From Lysobacteraceae bacterium (GTDB taxonomy: Bacteria > Pseudomonadota > Gammaproteobacteria > Nevskiales > Nevskiaceae): a stretch of DNA of 64,000 nucleotides. Both the position numbers and the translations under genes were made by a program. The stretch lies in the NCBI GenBank assembly GCA_013823855.1, contig PNMW01000076.1, forward strand, positions 1 to 64,000, in the 5' to 3' direction. The notes beneath the pieces were generated by a model, which did no database searches, had not been told where the DNA came from, and saw only the letters and a list, made by a program, of their open reading frames with translations. This document shows, in pieces, positions 1 to 8,947 of this stretch (positions are counted from its first letter, which is position 1; every line of letters begins with the position of its first letter).

Positions 1-1333
1 CGGCACCTGGCAGCAGCAGGGCGGCTGGCACTGCTTCCGCGACAACCCGCGCCAGTGGTTCCGCCTTCTGCGGCCGGGCGGGCCGAGCCGGATCAGCAGC
101 ACCGATGCCGACTGCGATCACGGCGACGACCGTGACCGGCCGCCACCGCCGGCAGCCCCGCCGGGCCCGGCGCCCGGGGCTGGGGCAGCCGCCGCCCGCC
201 TGCCGGGCCCGCCGGAATCCGACCTGACCGGCGTCAACCTGCGTCTGGCGCTGCTCGACGAGCAGCGCCGCTTCGTCGCCGGCAATCCCCAGGCCGGCGC
301 CACGGTCGGCGACGACGCGCTGCTGCGGCCGGTGCAGGTCGACGGTCGCACCGTCGGCTGGGTGGCGCTGGTGCCGTTCCAGAACGTCAGCACCGCGGCG
401 GCGCGGCGCTTCGCCGAACAGCAGCTCTGGGCCAGCTGGGTGATCGGTGGCCTGACCATCGCGCTGGCGGCGGCGATCGCGATGCTGCTGGCGCGGCGCT
501 TCATCGCGCCGCTCACCCGCATCGCCCGCGGCACCCATGCGCTGGCCGCCGGCCACTACGACACCCGCATCGAGGCCGGCTCCGGCGACGAACTCGGCCA
601 GCTTGCCGAGGACTTCAATCGCCTGGCGCTGGCGCTGCAGCACAACGAAGGCCTGCGCCGGGCGTTCATCGCCGATGTCTCGCACGAGCTGCGCACGCCG
701 CTGGCGGTGCTGCGCGGCGAGCTGGAAGCGCTGGAGGACGGCGTCCGCGCGGTGACGCCGGAATCGATCCGTTCGCTGCAGGCGGAGACCGCGATCCTCG
801 GCAAGCTGGTCGACGATCTCTACGAGCTGTCGCTCGCCGATGTCGGTGCGCTGCGCTACCGGATGGCGCCGGTCGATGTCGTCGACCTGCTGCGCGAAAC
901 CGTGCCGCCCTGGCAGGAGCGCTACGGCCAGCACGGGCTGGCACTGGAACTGGACCTGCCTGACACGCCGGCACCGGTGCTCGCCGACGAGGGCCGGCTC
1001 GGGCAGCTGCTCGGCAACCTGCTCGAGAACAGCCTGCGCTACACCGATGCCGGCGGCCGGCTGCGGATCCGCGCCACGATCGCCGATGCGACGCTGCAGC
1101 TGCAGTTCGACGACACCGCGCCCGGCGTCGCCGACGAGGCGCTGGCCCGGCTGTTCGAGCGCTTCTACCGGGTCGAAAGCTCGCGCAACCGCGCCACCGG
1201 CGGTGCCGGCCTGGGGCTGGCGATCAGCCTGAAGATCGTCGAGGCCCACGCCGGCAGCCTGCGCGCGATGGCCTCGCCACTCGGCGGCCTGCGCCTGGAA
1301 CTGCACCTGCCGCTGGCCGCTTCCGGACGCTGA
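1..1333 (+). CDS. baeS: Sensor histidine kinase, BaeS-like (5' end outside window)
   Basis: Membrane sensor kinase that would autophosphorylate and pass the phosphate to the response regulator encoded 3 bp downstream. The reading frame is open from base 2, so the true start lies before the window. The visible part has a periplasmic Pro/Ala-rich stretch, one membrane segment (about bases 430-500), a HAMP linker, an H-box (SHELRTPL, near base 682), an N-box (GNLLENSLRY) and a G-box (GAGLGLAI). Domain order and the adjacent BaeR-type regulator suggest the envelope-stress BaeSR family. The inducing signal cannot be read from the sequence. Confidence 0.85.
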   Translation, partial: GTWQQQGGWHCFRDNPRQWFRLLRPGGPSRISSTDADCDHGDDRDRPPPPAAPPGPAPGAGAAAARLPGPPESDLTGVNLRLALLDEQRRFVAGNPQAGATVGDDALLRPVQVDGRTVGWVALVPFQNVSTAAARRFAEQQLWASWVIGGLTIALAAAIAMLLARRFIAPLTRIARGTHALAAGHYDTRIEAGSGDELGQLAEDFNRLALALQHNEGLRRAFIADVSHELRTPLAVLRGELEALEDGVRAVTPESIRSLQAETAILGKLVDDLYELSLADVGALRYRMAPVDVVDLLRETVPPWQERYGQHGLALELDLPDTPAPVLADEGRLGQLLGNLLENSLRYTDAGGRLRIRATIADATLQLQFDDTAPGVADEALARLFERFYRVESSRNRATGGAGLGLAISLKIVEAHAGSLRAMASPLGGLRLELHLPLAASGR

Positions 1334-1336
1334 ACG

Positions 1337-2032
1337 ATGAACGACGAGGCCGCGCTGATCCTGATCGTCGAGGACGAACCGAAGCTCGCCGCGCTGCTCG
1401 CCGACTACCTGAAGGCGGCCGGCTATCGAACCGAGATCTGCGCCGACGGCCGCGAGGTCGAGGCGCGGGTACGGCAGCTGGCGCCGGCGCTGCTGCTGCT
1501 CGACCTGATGCTGCCCGGCAAGGACGGCCTGGACGTCTGCCGCGTGCTGCGCCGCTTCAGCGAGGTGCCGATCGTCATGGTCACCGCCCGGATCGAGGAA
1601 ATCGATCGCCTGCTCGGGCTGGAACTGGGCGCCGACGACTACATCTGCAAGCCGTTCAGCCCGCGCGAGGTGGTGGCGCGGGTGCGGGCGATCCTGCGCC
1701 GCAGCAGGGCCGGCACGACGGCCGCCGCCGCCGACAGCCCGCTGCGCAGCGCGCTGCAGATCGACGAGGCCCGCTACAGCGCCGAGTTCCGCGGCCAGCC
1801 GCTGGCGCTGACGCCGGTCGAGTTCCGCCTGCTGAAGACGCTGGCCGATGCGCCGGGACGGGTGTTCTCGCGCGACCAGCTGCTCGACCGGCTGTACACC
1901 GATCACCGCATCGTCACCGACCGCACCGTCGACAGCCACATCAAGAACCTGCGCCGCAAGCTCGATGCGGCCAGCCCCGAACAGGAACTGATCCGCTCGA
2001 TCTACGGCGTCGGCTACAAGCTGGACTGGTAA
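1337..2032 (+). CDS. baeR: Response regulator, OmpR/PhoB class, BaeR-like
   Basis: DNA-binding response regulator of 231 residues. The receiver domain (about 1-120) has the acidic pocket in VEDEP, the phospho-acceptor Asp56 in LLDLMLPG and the conserved Lys105 in [10 protein letters not shown] winged-helix Trans_reg_C domain follows (about 135-230) with the recognition-helix motif [15 protein letters not shown]. The [12 protein letters not shown] stretch is characteristic of BaeR. It starts 3 bp after the kinase stop, so the two are co-transcribed. In relatives BaeR activates efflux and periplasmic chaperone genes; targets here are unknown. Confidence 0.9.
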   Translation: MNDEAALILIVEDEPKLAALLADYLKAAGYRTEICADGREVEARVRQLAPALLLLDLMLPGKDGLDVCRVLRRFSEVPIVMVTARIEEIDRLLGLELGADDYICKPFSPREVVARVRAILRRSRAGTTAAAADSPLRSALQIDEARYSAEFRGQPLALTPVEFRLLKTLADAPGRVFSRDQLLDRLYTDHRIVTDRTVDSHIKNLRRKLDAASPEQELIRSIYGVGYKLDW

Positions 2033-2045
2033 CGACTTGAGCGGT

Positions 2046-2165
2046 CCAGGCAAGCGCGGCCGTTGACCGCAGGGGCGCGGAGGGAAAGGAAAATCTCCTT
2101 TTTCAATACTTTCCCTTTAGATTTCTTCCTCTTCGCCGTTCTGCGCGCCTTTGCGCCTGATTTTT
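2046..2165. repeat. AT-richer intergenic repeat-like element with inverted arms
   Basis: The gap between baeR and the next gene (2033-2233) holds no convincing gene and is much richer in A/T than its surroundings. It contains CCGCAGGGGCGCGGAGG on one side and CCTTTGCGCCTGATTTTTG on the other, resembling the widespread short intergenic repeats with GCGCAGAGG / CTCTGCGCC ends seen in many proteobacterial genomes. An 8-bp inverted repeat AGGGAAAG (2081-2088) / CTTTCCCT (2109-2116) lies in the middle. It may also terminate the bae operon. Assignment as a repeat family is inference. Confidence 0.35.
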
Positions 2166-2233
2166 GATGTTCGTTTCTTGGCGCTGCACTGGAACAGCAG
2201 CACCGATCGAATGTCGTACGATTCGCGACCGAC

Positions 2234-2524
2234 ATGACGCCGAAACGCCCCCTCCATCTCTGGCTGCTGGCACTGACCCTCGTGGTCGGGCAGTGGCTGG
2301 CCGTGGTCCACGGCGTCCAGCATCAGCTGAATTCGGGCGAGCAGCTGGTGGCCTGCGAAATCTGCGCCGTCGGCCACGCCGCGGCAGGTCCGCCGGCGGC
2401 GCTCCTGCCGCTGGCCTTGCTGCCGGTCGCCATCGAACGCCCGGTCGCCAGGCGGACAGCCCCGCTGACCCGGGCAACCCTGCTGATCCCGCCGCCGCGC
2501 GGCCCGCCGTTTTTCCTCGTCTGA
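2234..2524 (+). CDS. Small DUF2946-like Cys/His protein, possibly metal-related
   Basis: A 96-residue protein with an N-terminal hydrophobic segment (LWLLALTLVVGQWLAVV), then His residues in VHGVQHQ, then a CEIC pair followed by a His (AVGH). This H...H...CxxC...H pattern after a signal-like segment is what I associate with DUF2946-type small proteins often found beside metal or TonB-receptor genes. It lies 67 bp upstream of a TonB receptor on the same strand. A role in metal sensing or binding is inferred from residues and context only. A longer antisense reading of this stretch is not credible. Confidence 0.6.
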   Translation: MTPKRPLHLWLLALTLVVGQWLAVVHGVQHQLNSGEQLVACEICAVGHAAAGPPAALLPLALLPVAIERPVARRTAPLTRATLLIPPPRGPPFFLV

Positions 2525-2591
2525 CGAACCGCTGATCTTTCGCGCGCGAGCCCCGAGTGCTCCCGCCGTTTCGTTTGTTTCGAGGAATCCC

Positions 2592-4688
2592 ATGAATGCA
2601 TTCATCCCGCGCGGCCGCACCGGCCGTGTTGCAGCGCGCCTGCTGCCGCTGATCGCCGCTGCTGCCAGCTTCCCGTTTGCCGCCTCCGCCGAAGAAGCCG
2701 CCGTCGAGCTCGACGCCGTCACCGTCCGCGCCAACCCGCTCGGCAAGACCTCCGACCAGCTGGTGCAGCCGACCACCGTGGTCGACGGCGACGACCTGAA
2801 CCGCAAGCGCCGCGGCACCATCGGCGAAACGCTGGAGAACGAGCCCGGCATCTCGACCACCGACTTCGGCGCCGGCGCCGGACGCCCGGTGATCCGCGGC
2901 CAGGCCGGTCCGAGAGTCGAGATCCTGGAGAACGGCATCAGCTCGCTCGATGTCTCCGATGTCAGCCCGGACCATGCGGTCGGTATCGATGTCGGCAATG
3001 CCCGTTCGATCGAAGTGCTGCGCGGCCCGGCAACGCTGATCTACGGCAGTCGTGCGCTCGGCGGCGTGGTCAACGTGCTCAACGGCCGCCTGCCGACAGC
3101 GGTCGACGACGGCTTCCACGGCGTGCTCGAAGGCCAGTACGGCAGCAACGCCGATGACCGCAACGGCGCGCTGGAACTCGACTACGGCATCGGCCATCAC
3201 CAGTTCCATGTCGACGCCGCCGGCCGCAAGGCCGGCGAGTACGACATTCCCGGCAATGCCCGCATCGATGGCGAAGGCAGCCAGGGCGTGCTCGCCAACA
3301 GCCGCACCCAGACCAACTCGACCGGCTTTTCATACGGCTACGTGCACGGCGGCAGCAGCTTGAGCTTCGCGGTGTCGACCTTCGGCGCGGTCTACGGCCT
3401 GCCGCAGGAAGAGGAGGCCTTCATCAACCTCGACCAGACCCGCTACGACCTCCAGGGCATCCTCGACCGGCCGCTGCCGGGCATCGAATCGGTGAAGTTC
3501 CGCGGCGCCTTCAACGCCTACGACCACACCGAGTTCGAAGCGCCGGACGAACCGGGCACCCTGTTCCGCAACAGCCAGAACCAGAGCCGCATCGAGATCG
3601 TCCATGCACCGCTGTTCGGCTTCCGCGGCGTGTTCGGCGTGCAGCACGATTTCCGCCGCTTCTCGGCAATCGGCGAGGAAGCCTTCGTGCCTTCGACGCG
3701 AACCACCCAGGTCGGCGTGTTCCTGATCGAGGAATACGCCTGGGCGCGCGGCAAGTTCGAGGCCGGCGTGCGCGTCAATCGCGATACCGTCAAGCCGAAC
3801 TTCACCGCCGACGGCGAACTGCCCGGACCGGATCGGGGCTACACACCGGTGAGCTTCTCGATCGGCCATATCTACAACCTGACGCCGAACGATCACCTGA
3901 AGATCAACTTCAGCCGCGCCCAGCGTTCGGCCGCCGCCGAGGAGCTGTTCGCCTTCGGCCCGCATCTGGCGACCGGCACCTTCGAGCGCGGCCTGGAGAC
4001 CGCGGCCACCGAAACGGCCAACAACATCGAGGTCGGCTTCGACCATCACGACGCGCGGCTGTCGCTGGAAGGCACGCTGTACCTGAACAGCTTCCGCAAC
4101 TACCTGTATCTCGATGAAGTCGACACCGGCCTGAACGCCGACGGCAGCGGTGAGCGCAGCCGCGATGGTGTCGCCGACCGGGTCAACGAAGAGGGCGAAT
4201 TCGATGCCGAGGGCGACCTGCTGCTGGTCGACTACCGGCAGGCCAATGCGCGCTTCTACGGCTTCGAAGGCCAGGCCGCGTACAAGCTGCTGGTCGGCGG
4301 GCCGCTCGGTCTGTCGGTTCGCGCCTTCGGCGACCGCGTGGTCGGGGAACTGAACAGCGGCGGCAATCTGCCGCGCGTCACACCGGCTCGCGTCGGCTTC
4401 GGGCTTGATCCGAACTACGGGCCGTTCAGCGCATCGCTGAGCTACACGCGGGTGTTCGCCCAGAACGACATCGCGACGCTGGAAACGCGCACGGCCGGCT
4501 ACAACCTGCTGAACATCGAGGCGGCATACCAGTTCAAGCTGACCGCCGACGCCAATGCCGACAGCCAGCTGTTCCTGCGCGCCCGCAACGTGCTCGATGA
4601 CGACATCCGTCGCGCGACCTCGTTCGTCAAGGACTTCGCGCCGGTGCCGGGGGCCTCGGTCTATCTCGGGTTCAGGCTGGCGATCTGA
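2592..4688 (+). CDS. TonB-dependent outer-membrane receptor, ZnuD-like
   Basis: Outer-membrane TonB-dependent transporter of 698 residues. It has a signal peptide (to about residue 32, ending AASA), a TonB-box-like region (VELDAVTVRA), a plug domain (about 50-165, with GRPVIRGQAGPRVEILENG and EVLRGPATLIYGS) and a 22-stranded-type barrel to the C-terminus, which ends in an aromatic/hydrophobic strand (VYLGFRLAI). Length and plug resemble the zinc receptor ZnuD group. The downstream MerC-type gene with a His-rich tail and the upstream Cys/His protein support a metal substrate. No Zur-type box was recognised upstream. Zinc specificity is inference. Confidence 0.8.
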   Translation: MNAFIPRGRTGRVAARLLPLIAAAASFPFAASAEEAAVELDAVTVRANPLGKTSDQLVQPTTVVDGDDLNRKRRGTIGETLENEPGISTTDFGAGAGRPVIRGQAGPRVEILENGISSLDVSDVSPDHAVGIDVGNARSIEVLRGPATLIYGSRALGGVVNVLNGRLPTAVDDGFHGVLEGQYGSNADDRNGALELDYGIGHHQFHVDAAGRKAGEYDIPGNARIDGEGSQGVLANSRTQTNSTGFSYGYVHGGSSLSFAVSTFGAVYGLPQEEEAFINLDQTRYDLQGILDRPLPGIESVKFRGAFNAYDHTEFEAPDEPGTLFRNSQNQSRIEIVHAPLFGFRGVFGVQHDFRRFSAIGEEAFVPSTRTTQVGVFLIEEYAWARGKFEAGVRVNRDTVKPNFTADGELPGPDRGYTPVSFSIGHIYNLTPNDHLKINFSRAQRSAAAEELFAFGPHLATGTFERGLETAATETANNIEVGFDHHDARLSLEGTLYLNSFRNYLYLDEVDTGLNADGSGERSRDGVADRVNEEGEFDAEGDLLLVDYRQANARFYGFEGQAAYKLLVGGPLGLSVRAFGDRVVGELNSGGNLPRVTPARVGFGLDPNYGPFSASLSYTRVFAQNDIATLETRTAGYNLLNIEAAYQFKLTADANADSQLFLRARNVLDDDIRRATSFVKDFAPVPGASVYLGFRLAI

Positions 4689-4704
4689 GCTTGCGGCGCT
4701 GACC

Positions 4705-4742
4705 TTGACCCGCATCGGCTCGGCCAGGCCGATGCGGGTCAA
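4705..4742. promoter_or_regulatory. Perfect 15-bp inverted repeat between receptor and MerC-like gene
   Basis: TTGACCCGCATCGGC (4705-4719) and its exact reverse complement (4728-4742) are separated by an 8-base loop. It lies 17 bp after the receptor stop and 18 bp before the next start. There is no following T-run, so it may act as a processing or stabilising hairpin, or as an operator, rather than a standard terminator. Confidence 0.6.
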
Positions 4743-4760
4743 TGCTAATCTTCCGGCCCG

Positions 4761-5204
4761 ATGAAGCTTCCCCCCGACCTGTCCGTCACTGCCGACGAGC
4801 CGCCGATCCGCGGTCTCGATGGCCTCGCCATGCTGTTTTCGGCACTCTGCCTCGTGCATTGCCTGGCCCTGCCGGTGCTGGTCGCGGCGCTGCCGCTGGC
4901 GGCCTCGACCTTCGTCACCGACGAGCGCTTCCACCAGTGGCTGCTGCTTGGCGCAGTGCCGACCAGCCTGATCGCGCTCGGCTGGGGCTGGCGACGGCAT
5001 CGCAGTCCGCAGGTCGCGTGGTTCGGGCTGATCGGCATGGCGCTGATGGTGTTTGCCGCCTTCGGCATCCAGTTCGGCCTGCTCGATGCCCATGGCGAAC
5101 GGCTGCTGACCATCGTCGGCGCGCTGCTGCTGGCGGTCGCCCACCTTCGCAACTACCAGTTGCGCCACCACGGTCACGACCACTCGCGGCCGCACGCGCA
5201 CTGA
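4761..5204 (+). CDS. MerC-domain membrane protein with His-rich C-terminus
   Basis: A 147-residue integral membrane protein with four predicted hydrophobic helices. The first contains the Cys pair typical of MerC (SALCLVHCLALPVL, near residue 34), which in the family binds or transports mercury or other soft/transition metals. The C-terminus is His-rich (RHHGHDHSRPHAH), a likely metal-binding tail. It is probably co-transcribed with the TonB receptor upstream; the ZnuD-MerC pairing recurs in proteobacteria. Substrate is inferred to be a divalent metal, most likely zinc. Confidence 0.75.
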   Translation: MKLPPDLSVTADEPPIRGLDGLAMLFSALCLVHCLALPVLVAALPLAASTFVTDERFHQWLLLGAVPTSLIALGWGWRRHRSPQVAWFGLIGMALMVFAAFGIQFGLLDAHGERLLTIVGALLLAVAHLRNYQLRHHGHDHSRPHAH

Positions 5205-5239
5205 ATCCTTACCCACGCTGCAACCTGAGCCGGATCGAC

Positions 5240-6214
5240 ATGAAAGCCATCATCTGCACCGAACTCGGCGGCCCGGAAAAGCTGGTGTTCGGCGAGGTCA
5301 CGCTGCCGCCGCCCGGCCCGAACGAGGTGCGGATCAAGGTCGCTGCGGCCGGGGTCAACTTCCCGGACACCCTGCAGATCCAGGGCAAGTACCAGTTCAA
5401 AGCGACGCCGCCGTTCACCCCGGGCGCTGAAGTATCCGGCGTGATCACCGCAGTCGGCGCCAGGGTCAGCCGGCTCGCGGTCGGCGACCGGGTCGCGACC
5501 TTGATCCCGATCGGCGGCTACGCCGAGGAAGTCAACGCCCAGGCCGAAGGCGTGCTGAAACTGCCGGACGATTTCGATCTGGTCGAAGCCGCCGGCTTCA
5601 CCTTGGTCTACGGCACCACGATCCACGCGCTCAAGCAGCGCGGCCAGCTGAAGGCCGGCGAAACGCTGCTGGTGCTCGGTGCAGCCGGCGGCGTCGGCCT
5701 GTCGGCGATCCAGATCGGCAAGCTGATGGGCGCCCGCGTCATCGCCGCAGCGTCGAGCCCGGAAAAGCTCGAACTATGCCGCGCACAGGGTGCCGACGAG
5801 CTCATTGATTATTCAAAAGAAAGCCTGAAAGAAGCGGTCAAGCGCTGCACCCGCGGCCAGGGCGCCGACGTGATCTACGATCCGGTCGGCGGCGATCTGG
5901 CCCAGGACTGCTTTTCGGCGATCAACTGGAACGGCCGCTATCTGGTGGTCGGCTTTGCCGCCGGCACCATTCCGGAGATCGCCCTGAACCGCCTGCTGCT
6001 GAAGGGCGCTGCGGCGCTCGGCGTGTTCTGGGGCGCGTTCATCGTGCGCGAAGCGGCCGTCAATGCGGAGAACTTCGCCCAGCTGTTCGCCTGGCACGGC
6101 GAAGGCAGGCTGAAGCCGTTCATTTCCAAGACCTACCCGCTGGCCGACGCCGCTCAGGCGATGCTCGACATGCAGGCCCGCAAGGTCACCGGCAAGGCCG
6201 TGCTGATTCCCTGA
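5240..6214 (+). CDS. Zinc-type alcohol dehydrogenase family quinone oxidoreductase
   Basis: Medium-chain dehydrogenase/reductase of 324 residues, NADPH:quinone oxidoreductase type. The GroES-like N-domain (about 25-110, PPGPNEVRIKVAAAGVNFPD) lacks the zinc ligands of true alcohol dehydrogenases. The Rossmann domain carries LGAAGGVGLSAIQIGK around residues 150-165. The end is the usual KVTGKAVLIP. The start was placed at the ATG at 5240, which follows a purine-rich CCGGATCGAC and gives the family's normal MKAIICTELGGPE opening; the open frame upstream is not coding. Natural substrate unknown. Confidence 0.88.
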   Translation: MKAIICTELGGPEKLVFGEVTLPPPGPNEVRIKVAAAGVNFPDTLQIQGKYQFKATPPFTPGAEVSGVITAVGARVSRLAVGDRVATLIPIGGYAEEVNAQAEGVLKLPDDFDLVEAAGFTLVYGTTIHALKQRGQLKAGETLLVLGAAGGVGLSAIQIGKLMGARVIAAASSPEKLELCRAQGADELIDYSKESLKEAVKRCTRGQGADVIYDPVGGDLAQDCFSAINWNGRYLVVGFAAGTIPEIALNRLLLKGAAALGVFWGAFIVREAAVNAENFAQLFAWHGEGRLKPFISKTYPLADAAQAMLDMQARKVTGKAVLIP

Positions 6215-6245
6215 CGCGCGGCGTCCCGGCTGCCCGCGCGGGCGC

Positions 6246-7640
6246 TCAGCGCCAGGCCAGCCGGTCCCGAAGCTTCACCACTTCACCGACGATCACCAGG
6301 CTCGCGCCCTTGACGCCGGCAGCGGCGACTTTGCCGGGCAGCTCGGCGAGCGTCGAGGCGATCACCCGCTGGTTGGCCTGGGTGCCCTCCTCGATCAGCG
6401 CGGCCGGCCAGTCCGGCGGCAGGCCGTGTTCGATCAGCTGGCGGCTTAGCATCGACAGCGAGCCCAGGCCCATGTAGATGGCAATCGTCTGCCCCGGCCG
6501 CGCCAGCGCGTCCCAGGGCAGGGTCAGCTGGCCGTCGGCGCGCGGATGGCCGGTGACGAAGATGCAGGCCTGGGCGTAGTCGCGATGGGTCAGCGGAATG
6601 CCGGCATAGGTCGAGCAGCCGCTGGCCGCGGTGATGCCGGGCACCACCTGGAACGGCACGCCGGCCTGGGCGAGGCGTTCGATCTCCTCGCCGCCGCGCC
6701 CGAACACGAACGGGTCCCCGCCCTTCAGCCGCAGCACCCGCTTGCCCTGCAGGGCCAGGCGCACCAGTTCCTCGTTGATCTCGTCCTGCGGCACGGTGTG
6801 CTGGTTGCGGCGCTTGCCGACGAAGATGCGTTCGGCGTCGCGGCGCACCAGATCGAGGATGCCGGCGCCGATCAGACGGTCGTAGAGCACGACGTCGGCC
6901 TGCTGCATCAGGCGCAGCGCGCGGAAGGTCAGCAGGTCCGGATCGCCCGGCCCGGCGCCGACCAGATAGACCTCGCCGAGCGGGCGCTGATCGGCCAGCA
7001 GGCGGTCGAGCACGGCATCGGCGGCTGCGGCATCGCCACGCAGCACGGCTTCGGCGCCGGGGCTGTCGAGAAAGCGCTCCCAGAACGCACGCCGCGCCGG
7101 TGTGTCGAGCACCGCCTTGACCCGGTCGCGGCGGCTCTGGGTGTAGGCGGCGAGATCGCCGTAGGCCTGCGGCAATGTCGCTTCCAGCCGCTCGCGCAGG
7201 CGGCGCGCCAGCACCGGGGCGGCACCGCCGGTGGAGATCGCGACCGTCAGCGGCGGCCGCTCGATGATCGCCGGGGTGATGAAGGTCGACGGCTCGGGAT
7301 CGTCGACGACGTTGATCGGGATGTTGCGTACCCGGGCTTCGGCGGCGATCTGGCGGTTCAGCGTCCGGTCGTCGGTGGCGGCGATCACCAGCCGCGCGCC
7401 ATCGAGCTGGGCCGCCTCGAACGCCGTGGCCCGATGGGCGATCAGGCCATCGCGGCACAGGCCGTCCAGTTCCGGATTCAGTTCGCGCGCCACCACCTCG
7501 ACCTGCGGCCCGGCTCGCAGCAGCAGGCGGATCTTGCGCGCCGCGATCTCGCCGCCGCCGACCACCACCACCCTTGCATCATCGAGACGCAGGGTGATCG
7601 GGAAATAGCGCGGAGTGGCGGCGGCGGCGTGGTCGGGCAT
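6246..7640 (-). CDS. cysG: Siroheme synthase, trifunctional
   Basis: A 464-residue fusion that makes siroheme from uroporphyrinogen III. The N-terminal part (about 1-215) is the precorrin-2 dehydrogenase/ferrochelatase module, with the NAD-binding VVVGGGEIAARK and a dimerisation helix region. The C-terminal part is the SAM-dependent methyltransferase (SUMT), with VGAGPGDPDLLTFRAL, the RLKGGDPFVFGRGGEE signature and VVPGITAASGCS. Siroheme is the cofactor of the sulfite reductase encoded nearby at 8948. The gene is divergent from cysB, and the shared 208-bp spacer probably carries both promoters. Confidence 0.95.
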   Translation of the reverse strand: MPDHAAAATPRYFPITLRLDDARVVVVGGGEIAARKIRLLLRAGPQVEVVARELNPELDGLCRDGLIAHRATAFEAAQLDGARLVIAATDDRTLNRQIAAEARVRNIPINVVDDPEPSTFITPAIIERPPLTVAISTGGAAPVLARRLRERLEATLPQAYGDLAAYTQSRRDRVKAVLDTPARRAFWERFLDSPGAEAVLRGDAAAADAVLDRLLADQRPLGEVYLVGAGPGDPDLLTFRALRLMQQADVVLYDRLIGAGILDLVRRDAERIFVGKRRNQHTVPQDEINEELVRLALQGKRVLRLKGGDPFVFGRGGEEIERLAQAGVPFQVVPGITAASGCSTYAGIPLTHRDYAQACIFVTGHPRADGQLTLPWDALARPGQTIAIYMGLGSLSMLSRQLIEHGLPPDWPAALIEEGTQANQRVIASTLAELPGKVAAAGVKGASLVIVGEVVKLRDRLAWR

Positions 7641-7814
7641 GGGCGGCGTCGGGAAAGGGCAGTCAATTATCGGCGCAGTCGCCGCCGGGCGATGCGGTCA
7701 TGGCCACCGGCGCGCCCGTGGTCGCCCGAGCCGCGCCACGCGTTCCTTATGAAATCCGGGAATGAACAGCGGATCGGCGCTCTCCGATTGCGGTTGAAAT
7801 CCGGATAAATTGAT

Positions 7815-7837
7815 ATTCTTAAATAATATTTAGGAAT
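7815..7837. promoter_or_regulatory. AT-rich dyad upstream of cysB, candidate CysB autoregulatory site
   Basis: ATTCTTAAATA (7815-7825) and TATTTAGGAAT (7827-7837) form an 11-bp inverted repeat with one mismatch around a single central base, 12 bp before the cysB start, in an unusually A/T-rich island. CysB is known to repress its own gene in enteric bacteria. The element also has the T/A dyad character of LysR-type sites. Binding by CysB is inference. Confidence 0.45.
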
Positions 7838-7839
7838 AA

Positions 7840-8850
<1,011 letters not shown>

Positions 8851-8857
8851 GCGAAGC

Positions 8858-8885
8858 GAATATCCGGAAAGTTATTAGGATATTC
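8858..8885. promoter_or_regulatory. Perfect dyad upstream of sulfite reductase, candidate CysB operator
   Basis: GAATATCC (8858-8865) and GGATATTC (8878-8885) are exact reverse complements with a 12-base A/T-rich spacer. The dyad lies just after the cysB stop and 63 bp before the sulfite reductase start, in the only A/T-rich patch of the spacer. The ATTAGGA in the spacer recalls the ATTTAGGA in the dyad before cysB. A CysB activation site is the natural guess. Confidence 0.5.
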
Positions 8886-8947
8886 CCCGACCTGCGCCGT
8901 ACAGTGCGCACCCGCCATGCCCCGGCGGGCTTGCGAGCAGCATCGCC

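Noticed and set aside
2103..3209. Two overlapping minus-strand frames across the DUF2946-like gene and receptor start
   Set aside because: They cover a clear TonB receptor signal peptide and plug on the plus strand and show shadow composition.
4742..5239. N-terminal extension of the quinone oxidoreductase by 166 codons
   Set aside because: This stretch is the MerC-like gene read in another frame; the oxidoreductase begins normally at 5240.
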